Assembly: GCF_001519075.1 (NCBI RefSeq)
Contig: NZ_KQ954245.1
Location: 62,001 to 126,000, forward strand
From: Novosphingobium fuchskuhlense
Lineage (GTDB): Bacteria > Pseudomonadota > Alphaproteobacteria > Sphingomonadales > Sphingomonadaceae
Reading direction: 5' to 3'
DNA length: 64,000 nucleotides
Position numbers and translations under genes: made by a program. This document shows positions 13,990 to 22,373 of the stretch, piece after piece (positions within the stretch are counted from its first letter, which is position 1; each line of letters begins with the position of its first letter). The notes beneath the pieces are model-generated. The model searched no databases. It was not told the DNA's origin and was given only the letters and a program-made list of their open reading frames with translations.

Positions 13990-16134
13990 TCAGATCTTCA
14001 GCGTCGCGGTCAGCCGGATGTCGCGCCCGGCGATCGGCACGAAATCGCGCGTTTCGGACGTGGCCAGGCGGCCGACTTTGTCGAGCAGGTTTTCGCCCGA
14101 AAGGATGAGCGCGAGCGCGCCGTCCTTGCCGAGTGGCCGCCAGGTGAGGTTTGCATTGAGCAGGGTGTAGCCGTCGACCTTGGTTTCGTAGGTCGTCACG
14201 CGGTCCTGCCGGGCATGGACAATTGCCTCGACATTCGCGCCGAACCGAGCGGACTCGAAAGTCAGCCCGCCGCGCGCGCGCAAAGGCGGAATGCGCGGGG
14301 CAGGGCCCTGGGCGGCAAGCTGGGCGTGGACATAATCCACCGCGCCTTCCAGCGAGAGCGAGCGGCCATCGTCCCAGGCCAGCGCCTTCCACGACCCTTC
14401 GGCTTCAAGCCCGCGGAATTTCGCAGGAAGCTGGACATACTGGTATACCGGCGCGCCTTCGATCCGATCGCCGGTGGGAACCGGTGCGATGAAGTTGCTG
14501 AAATCGGTCGCATAGGCCGTAAAGGCCCCGGCGAAGCGGTCGCTGTGATAGCGCAGGCCCGTTTCCACGGTGTTGCTGCGCTCGATCCGGAAGGCAGGGT
14601 TGCCGCGCTCGTAGGACTGCGTCGCATCGTGCAGGCCGTCGACGTAGAGCTCTTCGGCGGATGGCGCGCGTTCGCCGTGGGTGGCCGAAAGGCTTAGCGT
14701 GACGCTCTCCACCGGATGCCAGGCAAGCCCTGCGCCAGCGGCGAACAGATTGAAGCCGCGCGCCGGCAGGGCTTTGGGCGCAACCGCAACGTGCTCGCCG
14801 CGCAGGCTGCCTTCCAGATCGAGATTGCCCAGCGAAAGCTGCTGGCGGGTGAACCCGGCGAAGCGCTCGGTGATTGAATTGGGAAGCAGGGGTTCGCCGA
14901 CGATGCGGAAATTGCGCGTGCTGAACTGCACCCCGCTTTCGCCGCGCCAGCTGCCGTGGCGGGCCTGGGTGAGGACCAGGCGCGATTCTATGGCGGCGTT
15001 GAAGAACCGCGTGCCGGCGATGCCGTTTGCGATTTCCGCGTGGGTGTAGTCGCCATACGCAACGCGCGCTTCAAGCCGGTCGAAGAACCCGCCGAGATTG
15101 ACGCTCCCCCGCAGATCGTAGCGCGTCTGGCGCAGAGAAAGCGCAACGCGTTCGGGCATCCCGGCGGAGGGGCGCGGTGGAATGCCATAGTCGCTGTTCA
15201 GCCGCTCAACCGAGATTCCAAGCGAACCGCCGCCGTCGATGAAGGCAAGCCCCGCGCCGAAGGTGGTGCCGCGCGCCCAGGAATTGGCGAGGCGCCCGCG
15301 CGCATCGAGGCCGGCGGAAAGGTTGGCCGCGCCCGCCATATCACCCGCAGCGACAAGACTCTGCACTTCGTCCTGCAGCCGCGCGCGCAACGGATCCGAG
15401 ACGACCTCGCCGCCGATGCGCACATCGCCGGCGCGGTTGTATGAGGCATCGAGATGGGCGGCGAGGCGCGGGGCGAGGGCAAGGTCGACCGCACCGCCGA
15501 GGTTCACCGAGTCGGCAGCCGAGCCATATGCGGCAAGGGCGTTGAGGGCGACGGGCTTGCTCGGCACACGGCGGGGAATGCGCCGGTCGAGCGCGTTGAC
15601 CGCACCGCCAGCCGGATCGGCGGCATAGAGCAGCACCTCGGGTCCATGCAGCACGTCGATCTGCTCGACGTTGAGCGTATCGATGGCAACGCCGTGGTCG
15701 GCCGAGACCGAAGAAGCATCGAGCGAACCGATCCCGTCGGTCAGGATCTGGACACGCGGACCATCGAAGCCGCGCAGCACGGGGCGCGATGCACCCGGGG
15801 CAAAGCCGCTGGTCGAGACGCCGGGGAGGTTTGCCAGCACGCTGCCGATCTGCGCGGCGGCACGGCGAGCAAGGTCTTCGCCGCCGATTACCACAGGTGC
15901 GACGATCGCATCGCGGTCGCCCGAGATCAGGCGTCCGGTCACGACGATGGGCGCATGGCCGGCATCATCGGTCTGGGTGGTGTCGATCTGGCTGCCAGCG
16001 GCCTGCGGCTGCCCGGCCGAGCCTGCCGTCGCCGGTAGCGGTGCGCGTTCGGCCGGGGCGGCATGAGCCGGTGCAGTGGCGAGGAACAGCCCGGCGCCGA
16101 GCGCGCAGCCGGCGGCAAGCGAGGATTTAGGCAT
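13990..16134 (-). CDS. TonB-dependent receptor, ZnuD-like
   Basis: Outer-membrane gated transporter of 714 residues. It has a signal peptide (ALGAGLFLATAPAHA), a TonB-box-like APIVVTGR and a plug domain. The plug carries ADHGVAIDTLNVEQIDVLHG followed by GGAVNALDRRIPR, the arrangement seen in Neisseria ZnuD-type zinc receptors. ERAPSAEELYVDGLHDAT in the barrel also fits ZnuD. The usual His/Asp-rich zinc-trapping loop is not obvious. Start at 16134 is set by the signal peptide. A Zur-like palindrome lies about 44 bp upstream. Zinc as ligand is inference from family and operator. Confidence 0.82.
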   Translation of the reverse strand: MPKSSLAAGCALGAGLFLATAPAHAAPAERAPLPATAGSAGQPQAAGSQIDTTQTDDAGHAPIVVTGRLISGDRDAIVAPVVIGGEDLARRAAAQIGSVLANLPGVSTSGFAPGASRPVLRGFDGPRVQILTDGIGSLDASSVSADHGVAIDTLNVEQIDVLHGPEVLLYAADPAGGAVNALDRRIPRRVPSKPVALNALAAYGSAADSVNLGGAVDLALAPRLAAHLDASYNRAGDVRIGGEVVSDPLRARLQDEVQSLVAAGDMAGAANLSAGLDARGRLANSWARGTTFGAGLAFIDGGGSLGISVERLNSDYGIPPRPSAGMPERVALSLRQTRYDLRGSVNLGGFFDRLEARVAYGDYTHAEIANGIAGTRFFNAAIESRLVLTQARHGSWRGESGVQFSTRNFRIVGEPLLPNSITERFAGFTRQQLSLGNLDLEGSLRGEHVAVAPKALPARGFNLFAAGAGLAWHPVESVTLSLSATHGERAPSAEELYVDGLHDATQSYERGNPAFRIERSNTVETGLRYHSDRFAGAFTAYATDFSNFIAPVPTGDRIEGAPVYQYVQLPAKFRGLEAEGSWKALAWDDGRSLSLEGAVDYVHAQLAAQGPAPRIPPLRARGGLTFESARFGANVEAIVHARQDRVTTYETKVDGYTLLNANLTWRPLGKDGALALILSGENLLDKVGRLATSETRDFVPIAGRDIRLTATLKI

Positions 16135-16177
16135 TAGGGACACCCGAAGATTTGTTTCGAGCGTCGCTTTATAGTGA

Positions 16178-16192
16178 TGATATAATATATCA
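16178..16192 (-). promoter_or_regulatory. Zur/Fur-family-like 7-1-7 palindrome
   Basis: The minus strand reads tgatata-t-tatatca, a perfect 15-base palindrome in an otherwise GC-rich region. It sits 44 bp before the ZnuD-like receptor gene. It differs from the enterobacterial Zur core TGTTATA-N-TATAACA at one position per half and from the Fur core at two per half. Repression of the receptor when zinc is sufficient would follow if Zur binds here. Confidence 0.55.
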
Positions 16193-16245
16193 AGTTTGAA
16201 TTGCTGCGATGCGGCAGGGCGTGCGCGGCGTGCCGACAAGCCGCA

Positions 16246-16584
16246 TCAGCGCGAGCGGTGAAGCCTCGGATTGGGCTGCAGCGACTTGATCACCATCAGG
16301 AAATCGTCGTTGCGCAAGATTCGTTCGAACTGGAAGCCGGCACGGCTGCCGTCCGTCCAGACGAGGAACGCCTCGATCCGGCCGATGTGCTGAAGCCGGA
16401 TGGTGATGCGCTCGCCGCGCTGGAGAGCGACCTCTCCCTTGACCATGAAGCCCGTGGTCGAGAGGTTGGTCACGTGCAGCATCACGTCCCCGAGCCGGCG
16501 GTGTTCGCCGATCAGGGGCAGGTCAACCGGATGGCGGGTCGAAAGCCGCTGGTCGGTGACGGATAGCTGTGCGCCGCTGGCCAT
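16246..16584 (-). CDS. PilZ domain protein
   Basis: A 112-residue single-domain protein. It has an Arg-bearing N-terminal switch (DQRLSTRHPVDLPL) and a beta strand with VTNLSTTGFMVKG, the counterpart of the D/NxSxxG part of PilZ. PilZ domains commonly bind cyclic di-GMP; the exact RxxxR-D/NxSxxG pattern is partly conserved here, so binding is plausible but unproven. It lies alone between tyrS and the receptor gene. Its upstream region has the overlapping repeats at 16674-16712. Confidence 0.8.
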   Translation of the reverse strand: MASGAQLSVTDQRLSTRHPVDLPLIGEHRRLGDVMLHVTNLSTTGFMVKGEVALQRGERITIRLQHIGRIEAFLVWTDGSRAGFQFERILRNDDFLMVIKSLQPNPRLHRSR

Positions 16585-16673
16585 GGTGCCTCCTCGTGAT
16601 GGTCAAGCACGAGCGGTTCTGGTCCGAATTGGCTTATATTTCGTAAAGACCCGGCACCGTTTTGCCGCTTTCC

Positions 16674-16712
16674 GGTAAGTGCGTGCCGGTTAACGGCAAG
16701 CGCTTGCCGGTT
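16674..16712. repeat. Direct repeats overlapping a 16-bp palindrome
   Basis: Two 18-base direct repeats, ggtaagtgcgtgccggtt (16674-16691) and ggcaagcgcttgccggtt (16695-16712), agree at 15 positions with a 21-base period, two helical turns. The second contains the perfect palindrome cggcaagcgcttgccg (16694-16709). Position: upstream of the PilZ gene and just after tyrS. Two-turn spacing suggests cooperative protein binding; it may alternatively form a terminator hairpin for tyrS, although no T-run follows. Confidence 0.55.
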
Positions 16713-16736
16713 CCTCGGTGCATCAGGCAGGGCGCC

Positions 16737-17963
16737 TCAGGCCGGGCGCAGGACCCCGTGCTTCTTCTTGCCCGAGGATATCCGCACTTCCGCGCCGGCC
16801 ACCGTGATGACATGCGCTTCGTCGGTCACTGCCTGCCCCTCGACACGCGCTCCACCGCCGGCGATGAGGCGCTTGGCCTCGCCGCGGCTGGCGGCAAAGC
16901 CGAGGCCGATAAGGGCGTCAACGAGCGCGATACTGCCTTCCGCCACCGCCAGCGAGGGCAGGTCCTGCCCCACGCCGCCGGCAAAGGTTGCGGCCGCCGT
17001 GGCTTCCGCCGCTGCCGCCGCCTCCGGCCCACGCACCAGCTTCGTCACTTCATTCGCCAGCACGACCTTGGCGGCGTTGATCTCGCTGCCGCCGAGTGTC
17101 TCCAGCCGGGCGATCTCGTCCAGCGGGAGGTCGGTAAACAGACGCAGGAAGCGTCCGACGTCGCGGTCGTCGACATTGCGCCAGTACTGCCAGAAATCCC
17201 AGGCGGGGAGCGCATCCTCGTTGAGCCAGACCGCACCCGCCGCCGTCTTGCCCATCTTGGCGCCGTCCGCCGTCGTCAGCAGCGGGGTGGTAAGGCCGAA
17301 GACTTCCTTGCCTTCCATGCGGCGGGTCAGTTCGATCCCGTTGACGATGTTGCCCCACTGGTCAGAGCCGCCCATCTGCAAGCGGCACCCGGCGGTGAGG
17401 GCGAGCTCGCGGAAATCGTAGGCCTGCAGGATCATGTAGTTGAATTCGAGGAAGGTCAGCGGCTGCTCGCGCTCCAGCCGCAGCTTGACCGAATCGAACG
17501 TCATCATCCGGTTGATGGTGAAGTGCGGGCCGACGGTGCGCAGCAGATCGACGTAGCCCAGCTTGCCCAGCCAGTCGTCGTTGTCGACCATCACCGCGTC
17601 GGTCGGGCCCTCGCCAAAGGTCAGCAGCTTTTCGAACACGGTGCGGATCGAGGCGATGTTGGCCTTGATGTCGTCCGACGTGAGCATCTTGCGGCTCTCG
17701 TCCTTGCCCGAGGGATCGCCCACCTTGGTCGTCCCGCCGCCCATCAGCACGATCGGCTTGTGCCCGGCCTGCTGGAGACGGCGGAGCATCATGATCTGGA
17801 CGAGGCTGCCGACGTGGAGCGATGGCGCCGTCGCGTCGAAGCCGATATAGCCGGGCACGACCTGCTTGGCGGCAAGCGCATCGAGCCCTGCGGCATCGGT
17901 GACCTGGTGGATATAGCCGCGCTCGTCGAGCAGGCGGAGGAGAGTGGAGCTGTACTGCGTCAT
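16737..17963 (-). CDS. tyrS: Tyrosine--tRNA ligase
   Basis: Class I synthetase charging tRNA-Tyr. The 408-residue protein has the HIGH-type signature APSLHVGSL near residue 50, the KMSKS equivalent GAKMGKT near residue 235, and a C-terminal S4-like RNA-binding domain ([20 protein letters not shown]). The ATG at 17963 matches the family N-terminus [17 protein letters not shown]. The frame is open further upstream but that extension overlaps the divergent DOMON-like gene. The 33-bp gap to that gene must hold both start regions. Confidence 0.97.
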   Translation of the reverse strand: MTQYSSTLLRLLDERGYIHQVTDAAGLDALAAKQVVPGYIGFDATAPSLHVGSLVQIMMLRRLQQAGHKPIVLMGGGTTKVGDPSGKDESRKMLTSDDIKANIASIRTVFEKLLTFGEGPTDAVMVDNDDWLGKLGYVDLLRTVGPHFTINRMMTFDSVKLRLEREQPLTFLEFNYMILQAYDFRELALTAGCRLQMGGSDQWGNIVNGIELTRRMEGKEVFGLTTPLLTTADGAKMGKTAAGAVWLNEDALPAWDFWQYWRNVDDRDVGRFLRLFTDLPLDEIARLETLGGSEINAAKVVLANEVTKLVRGPEAAAAAEATAAATFAGGVGQDLPSLAVAEGSIALVDALIGLGFAASRGEAKRLIAGGGARVEGQAVTDEAHVITVAGAEVRISSGKKKHGVLRPA

Positions 17964-17996
17964 GACGAGGGCGCGCCTAGCACGAAAGGTTCCGGC

Positions 17997-18539
17997 TTGG
18001 AAACGTTCGACCTGAAGGCGCACGCCGCACATCCGGCCAGGTTCGTGAGCGGGGTTGCCGCGCGCATTCTCGCGCTGGATGCAGACTGGCTGACGCTGCG
18101 CTGGAAGGTGGATGGGGCAGGGGCGCTGGTCGTGCCGCCATTCGCCGGGCGGGCGCGGACGGACGGACTGTGGCAGACGACCTGTTTCGAACTGTTCGTG
18201 AAGGCGCCGGGCGCTGAGAGCTACGCCGAGTTCAACCTGTCGCCCTCGGAGCGATGGGCCGCCTATGATTTCGCCGGCTACCGGGCGGGCATGGCTGAGC
18301 GGGCGGTGGAGCGCGCGCCGGTGTGTACGCCCCGTCGCGGCGGTTCTGTGCTGATCTTCGATGCGGCGATCCCGGTGCGCGCGCTGCCGCCGCTGCCCTG
18401 GGTTTATGGCCTGACGGCGGTGATCGAGGAGGAGGGCGGCGTGAAATCCTATTGGGCGATGGCGCACCCGCCGGAAAAGCCCGACTTCCACGATCCGGCT
18501 TGCATGGCCGGGCGGCTTGCGGCACCGGAAGCCTCATGA
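17997..18539 (+). CDS. DOMON-like domain protein
   Basis: A cytoplasmic-looking protein of 180 residues, without signal peptide. The sequence [32 protein letters not shown] and [21 protein letters not shown] matches, from memory, the DOMON-like domain family of sphingomonads, whose function is unknown. A beta-sandwich binding sugar or haem is suggested by the name only. TTG at 17997 is chosen because the conserved region starts there and gaaagg precedes it; the next ATG would remove half the protein. It overlaps the following NamZ-type gene by ATGA, so the two are coupled. Confidence 0.78.
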   Translation: METFDLKAHAAHPARFVSGVAARILALDADWLTLRWKVDGAGALVVPPFAGRARTDGLWQTTCFELFVKAPGAESYAEFNLSPSERWAAYDFAGYRAGMAERAVERAPVCTPRRGGSVLIFDAAIPVRALPPLPWVYGLTAVIEEEGGVKSYWAMAHPPEKPDFHDPACMAGRLAAPEAS

Positions 18540-19735
18540 AATTCGGTATTGATCGCCTCCTCGCCGACGCCGCGCTGCGTACGCCGCTTGAGGGCAAGCG
18601 CGTCGCCCTCGTCGCCCATCCTGCCTCGGTGACGGAGGGGCTTGTCCATTCGCTCGATGCGCTGGCCGCCTGCCCGGGGATCACGCTCACCGCCGCGTTC
18701 GGGCCGCAGCATGGGCTGCGCGGCGACAAGCAGGACAACATGGTCGAGACCGAGGACTTCATCGATCCGGCGCTCGGCATCCCCGTCTTCAGCCTCTACG
18801 GCGAGGTGCGGCGGCCGACGGCGCGGATGATGGACAGCGCGGATGTGTTCCTGTTCGATCTGCAGGACCTGGGCTGCCGGATCTACACGTTCGTGACGAC
18901 GCTGCTCTATCTGCTCGAAGCGGCAAGCGGGACCGGCAAGGCCGTGTGGGTGCTCGACCGGCCAAATCCGGCGGGGCGGCCGGTGGAAGGCACGACCTTG
19001 CTGGCCGGCTGGGAGAGCTTTGTGGGCGCGGGGCCGATGCCGATGCGGCACGGGATGACGCTGGGCGAGATGGGCCGCTGGTTCGTCGATCATTTCAAGC
19101 TCGACGTGGACTACCGCGTGGTGGCGATGGAGGGCTGGGCGCCCGAGGGGCCCGGCTTCGGTTGGCCGCAGGACCGCATCTGGATCAATCCTTCTCCCAA
19201 TGCCGCGAGCCTCAACATGGCGCGCGCCTATGCGGGCACGGTCATGATCGAGGGCGCGACGCTTTCGGAAGGGCGCGGGACGACGCGGCCCCTCGAAGTG
19301 CTGTTTGGCGCGCCGGATGTGGACGCCAAGGCCGTGCTCGCCGAGATGCGGGCGTTCGCGCCGGAGTGGCTGGCGGGCTGTGCGCTGCGCGAGTGCTGGT
19401 TCGAGCCAACGTTCCACAAGCATGCGGGAAAGCTGTGCCATGCGCTGATGATCCATGCGGAAGGTGCATTCTATGATCACCACGCGTTCCGGCCATGGCG
19501 GCTGCAGGCCCTCGCGTTCAAGGCGGTGCGGAGGCTGTATCCCGATTATCCCCTGTGGCGCGATTTTCCGTACGAATATGTCACCGACAAGCTGGCGATC
19601 GACGTGATCAACGGCGGGCCGGGTTTGCGGGAGTGGGTGGACAACCCGGCGAGCACACCGGCTGATCTTGAAGCGCTGGCAGGGCCGGACGAGGCGGCAT
19701 GGCGCGAGACGCGGGCCGCCTGGCTTCTGTACTGA
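18536..19735 (+). CDS. DUF1343 protein, NamZ-type exo-N-acetylmuramidase family
   Basis: A 399-residue DUF1343 protein. This family includes NamZ of Bacillus subtilis, which removes N-acetylmuramic acid from peptidoglycan fragments. Visible family blocks: FGPQHGLRGDKQDNMVE, FDLQDLGCRIYTF, WVLDRPNPAGR, and SEGRGTTRPLE. No clear signal peptide is seen ([20 protein letters not shown]), so it would act in the cytoplasm on recycled muropeptides. The start lies within the preceding stop (ATGA), linking it to the DOMON-like gene. A rho-independent terminator follows. Confidence 0.9.
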   Translation: MKFGIDRLLADAALRTPLEGKRVALVAHPASVTEGLVHSLDALAACPGITLTAAFGPQHGLRGDKQDNMVETEDFIDPALGIPVFSLYGEVRRPTARMMDSADVFLFDLQDLGCRIYTFVTTLLYLLEAASGTGKAVWVLDRPNPAGRPVEGTTLLAGWESFVGAGPMPMRHGMTLGEMGRWFVDHFKLDVDYRVVAMEGWAPEGPGFGWPQDRIWINPSPNAASLNMARAYAGTVMIEGATLSEGRGTTRPLEVLFGAPDVDAKAVLAEMRAFAPEWLAGCALRECWFEPTFHKHAGKLCHALMIHAEGAFYDHHAFRPWRLQALAFKAVRRLYPDYPLWRDFPYEYVTDKLAIDVINGGPGLREWVDNPASTPADLEALAGPDEAAWRETRAAWLLY

Positions 19736-19755
19736 AGCGGGACAGAAGTCCGCCA

Positions 19756-19773
19756 GGTTGACACGGTTGACAC
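19756..19773. repeat. Tandem 9-mer ggttgacac x2
   Basis: Two exact, abutting copies of ggttgacac lie 20 bases after the DUF1343 stop and just before its terminator. They may be a remnant of a dispersed sphingomonad intergenic repeat; no function can be assigned. Confidence 0.55.
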
Positions 19774-19785
19774 AGTCCTAAGGAC

Positions 19786-19807
19786 AAACCGCGGGGGCGG
19801 TTTTTTT
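19786..19807 (+). terminator. Rho-independent terminator after DUF1343 gene
   Basis: Stem aaaccgc / gcggttt with a four-G loop, followed by four more Ts (seven Ts in a row including the stem). It is 50 bp after the stop of the DUF1343 gene. Confidence 0.88.
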
Positions 19808-20016
19808 GGGGTCTCTGGCACACGACCCGATCGGCATGAGCGGGTTTTCGGGTGGGTTCACGAGATTCAAAGAGCAGACTTCGATCCTAAGCGAACCGCA
19901 GGTCTGTAGGACAGGGCAATCTCGGCTCCCTTCGTTTTCCGAACCGGCTGCGCTTGCAGTTGCCCGGCGATCTGGCGCGGGCTAGCCTCGGTGCGGAAAA
20001 GACGGGAGCGGCTGTG

Positions 20017-20697
20017 ATGATCCTGATACTGACGGCAGCGGCACTGGCCGTTACGGCGCAGACTGCGCCCGGGGCTGCAGGCGGAGGGGCAGCAGCGGGA
20101 GGGGCACCCGAACTCCTCAATGAAGCTGTAGTCTATCTGGCCGGTGATTATCCCACGGAATCGCTGGTGCGCGAGGAGCAGGGCATCGTCTCGGTCGTGC
20201 TCGATGTCTCGCCCAAAGGCGCGGTGACGGGGTGCCGCGTGACGGAAAGCTCCGGCTGGGCGCGGCTCGACTGGGCCAGCTGCGCGCTGGCCCGCAAGCG
20301 GTCGCGCTTCAAGCCCGCCCAGGATGCAGCCGGCCAGCCGGTGACCGGGCAATACCGCATGGCGGCGGCGTGGTGGCTGCCCGGCCTCGCGCTCCAGACG
20401 GCGCAGCTCGATGTGCCGATGCAGCTTTCGCGCGTGCCGCAAGGCTATCGCCAGCCGGTGGCAGCGCGGCTGATCTTCAATGCCGAGGGCCATGTGACAG
20501 ACTGCACGGTGACCACCAGCAGCGGCAGCGCGGCGGCGGACCGCGCGGTGTGTGCCTATAGCAGACAGGCCGTGACCATCGCGCCGCCGCGGCCGCCTGC
20601 CGGAAGCGGCGGCACTGTTGCGGTGCGCTATCTCAAGGCGGCCCTGTTTGCCCCGACCGGCCAATCTGCCTCGACAGGCACGGCGGGCGGATCGTAG
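20017..20697 (+). CDS. Exported protein with two TonB C-terminal-like domains
   Basis: A 226-residue protein with an N-terminal hydrophobic signal (MILILTAAALAVTAQT). Two successive TonB-C-like repeats follow: one with GIVSVVLDVSPKGAVTGCRV, one with VAARLIFNAEGHVTDCTV, each ending in a conserved Cys-containing helix. It has no proline-rich spacer and no obvious long-lived membrane anchor, so a role as true energy transducer is doubtful; a periplasmic partner protein is more likely. ATG at 20017 is chosen for the signal peptide. Confidence 0.75.
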   Translation: MILILTAAALAVTAQTAPGAAGGGAAAGGAPELLNEAVVYLAGDYPTESLVREEQGIVSVVLDVSPKGAVTGCRVTESSGWARLDWASCALARKRSRFKPAQDAAGQPVTGQYRMAAAWWLPGLALQTAQLDVPMQLSRVPQGYRQPVAARLIFNAEGHVTDCTVTTSSGSAAADRAVCAYSRQAVTIAPPRPPAGSGGTVAVRYLKAALFAPTGQSASTGTAGGS

Positions 20698-20717
20698 AGC
20701 GCCTGCGCAAGCGGCGC

Positions 20718-21161
20718 TCAGTCCGGTTTGGGCGGCATCTTGAAGCGGGCTTCGCCGATCCGGTCGCGGTGGCGCGAGGCGAGGGTGTAGCCGAGCAGCG
20801 CAAGCAGAATCGTGCCGACGAGGATCAGGTAGGGCACATTGGTGCTCGCGTCGGCGCTGCCTTTGAGGCTGGCAAAGACGTCTGCCGCGCCCGTCATGAC
20901 GATCAGGATCGTCAGTATGAACGCAGGGGAGGGCTCGTCCAGCGTTGGATCGGCCTCGCCCAGTTGGCGGGCGCGTGCTCTCAGCAGAACGTCGATCCAG
21001 AACAGCGCGAACCAGCCGCCCTGAAGCGCGCTAACCGTATCCTTCGTGAGCGGAAAGAAGCCCACACGGCCGCCCAGCCACAGCGCGCCGGTGATCAAGG
21101 CCGCGATCGGAATCAGCTTCCTGATCGCCTTTTCCATCCTGGCGCGGGGCCACAGCTTCAT
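20718..21161 (-). CDS. Small membrane protein, unknown function
   Basis: 147 residues with three hydrophobic segments (LIPIAALITGALWLGGRVGFF, FILTILIVMTGAADVF, YLILVGTILLALLGYTL). No family recognised. The ATG at 21161 overlaps the stop of the next upstream gene as ATGA, which fixes the start. The two genes probably form a two-subunit membrane unit. The C-terminus is basic and proline-rich. Confidence 0.6.
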   Translation of the reverse strand: MKLWPRARMEKAIRKLIPIAALITGALWLGGRVGFFPLTKDTVSALQGGWFALFWIDVLLRARARQLGEADPTLDEPSPAFILTILIVMTGAADVFASLKGSADASTNVPYLILVGTILLALLGYTLASRHRDRIGEARFKMPPKPD

Positions 21162-21400
21162 GGCGCGCGCTCCGGCGCGCGGGCGATGGCAGGGATTGCT
21201 TCCTCGCGCCGTGCAAGGCGGCGTTTCAGCACGCGGTGGATGGCGGTGGCCACGAAAAACACACCGATGCATGCGTCAAGCAAGGCGATGTAAGGGGCGC
21301 CCTGCTGCCACTCGGCATAGCTGTGCCAAAGACTGCGCAATCCGAGCCAGCCGAAGATCACCGGGAGGAGATTGTAGCTGTCGGTGATGATGGTGTTCAT
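21158..21400 (-). CDS. Small membrane protein, unknown function
   Basis: 80 residues. Two hydrophobic stretches (NLLPVIFGWLGLRSLW and YIALLDACIGVFFVATAI) and a charged tail ending RRLARREEAIPAIARAPERAP. Not recognised. It is translationally coupled to the following 147-residue membrane protein by a four-base overlap. The pair lies between the TonB-C-like gene and the 2OG oxygenase gene. Confidence 0.6.
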   Translation of the reverse strand: MNTIITDSYNLLPVIFGWLGLRSLWHSYAEWQQGAPYIALLDACIGVFFVATAIHRVLKRRLARREEAIPAIARAPERAP

Positions 21401-21470
21401 CCTCTGACGGCCATGCTGTTCATACCATGGCGAGCAGGCGAATGCACGGCACGAACCGATCCGATTTGCC

Positions 21471-22178
21471 TCAACCCGCGTCGTGGAAAATGATGCCGAG
21501 TGTCTGGCGTTCGCCCGACAGCACGGTGCTGACCCCGTGCCGCATTGCGGACTTCGACCAGCCGGTGGCGACGAGGCGGGGCTTGTCGCGGACGGGGATC
21601 AGCGCGATCTGGCCTTGGTGGATGGGGACCACTTCGACGCGGCTTTGCATCCGGGGGCGGTTTTCCACCAGGGTCAGTGCGCCGCCGGTGTAGCTATCGT
21701 CCGGGCTCAGCATGACGACGGCCTGCAATGGGAAATGGATCGGCCCATAGAGGTCCTGATGGAGGCAGTTGTAATCGCCCGCGCGGTAGCGCAGCAGCAG
21801 CGGCGTGGGGCGCGGCTGGCCGAAGGCATGACAGCGCGCGAGCAGGACATCGTGGGTCATGGGCCAGATGTCCGTCTGGCCGAGCCGCTCCGACCAGACA
21901 TTCGCGATGGCGGCGAGCGGGGGATAGAGCGCGGTGCGCAGGGCCTGCACCGCATCCGGCAGGGGATAGGCAAAGTAGCGGTATTCGCCCTTGCCGTAGC
22001 CGTGGCGGGCCATGGTGACGGTGGAGCGGAAGCGGCTGTCGTCGTGATAGCTGGCGGCGAGGGCGGCGCAGGTTGCGGGATCGAGCAGGCGCGGGGTCAG
22101 CGCGTAGCCGAGGTCGTCGAGGTTTCGGCCAAGCGCGGTCCAGTCGAGCGCGGCGATCTGTGCGGAGAGGGTGTCCAT
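21471..22178 (-). CDS. 2-oxoglutarate/Fe(II) oxygenase
   Basis: 235 residues with the double-stranded beta-helix signature: iron ligands HQD in YNCLHQDLYG, a distal His in SAMRHGVSTV, and a 2OG-binding Arg in SGERQTLGIIFHD. It resembles the prolyl-hydroxylase-type 2OG oxygenases found in sphingomonads; the substrate (protein, nucleic acid or small molecule) is unknown. The start at 22178 (MDTLSAQIAALDW) has good context, while the longer open frame upstream overlaps the divergent methyltransferase. Confidence 0.82.
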   Translation of the reverse strand: MDTLSAQIAALDWTALGRNLDDLGYALTPRLLDPATCAALAASYHDDSRFRSTVTMARHGYGKGEYRYFAYPLPDAVQALRTALYPPLAAIANVWSERLGQTDIWPMTHDVLLARCHAFGQPRPTPLLLRYRAGDYNCLHQDLYGPIHFPLQAVVMLSPDDSYTGGALTLVENRPRMQSRVEVVPIHQGQIALIPVRDKPRLVATGWSKSAMRHGVSTVLSGERQTLGIIFHDAG

Positions 22179-22373
22179 GGGATAGACCTTAGCGCGGGGG
22201 AGGGCGCGTGGCACTCCGGGACTTGCGTTTGAATTCGCCCTTCGCCTCGCCTCCTTCGACCCAGCAATTGGCGCGGGAGGGCGGGAAAGATCGACCGGGA
22301 CGCGGGGCCTATGAGCCTTCCTTAAGCCTTTTTCCTTATAGCCCTTGGCTTGATCGACAAGCGGGACGACTTT

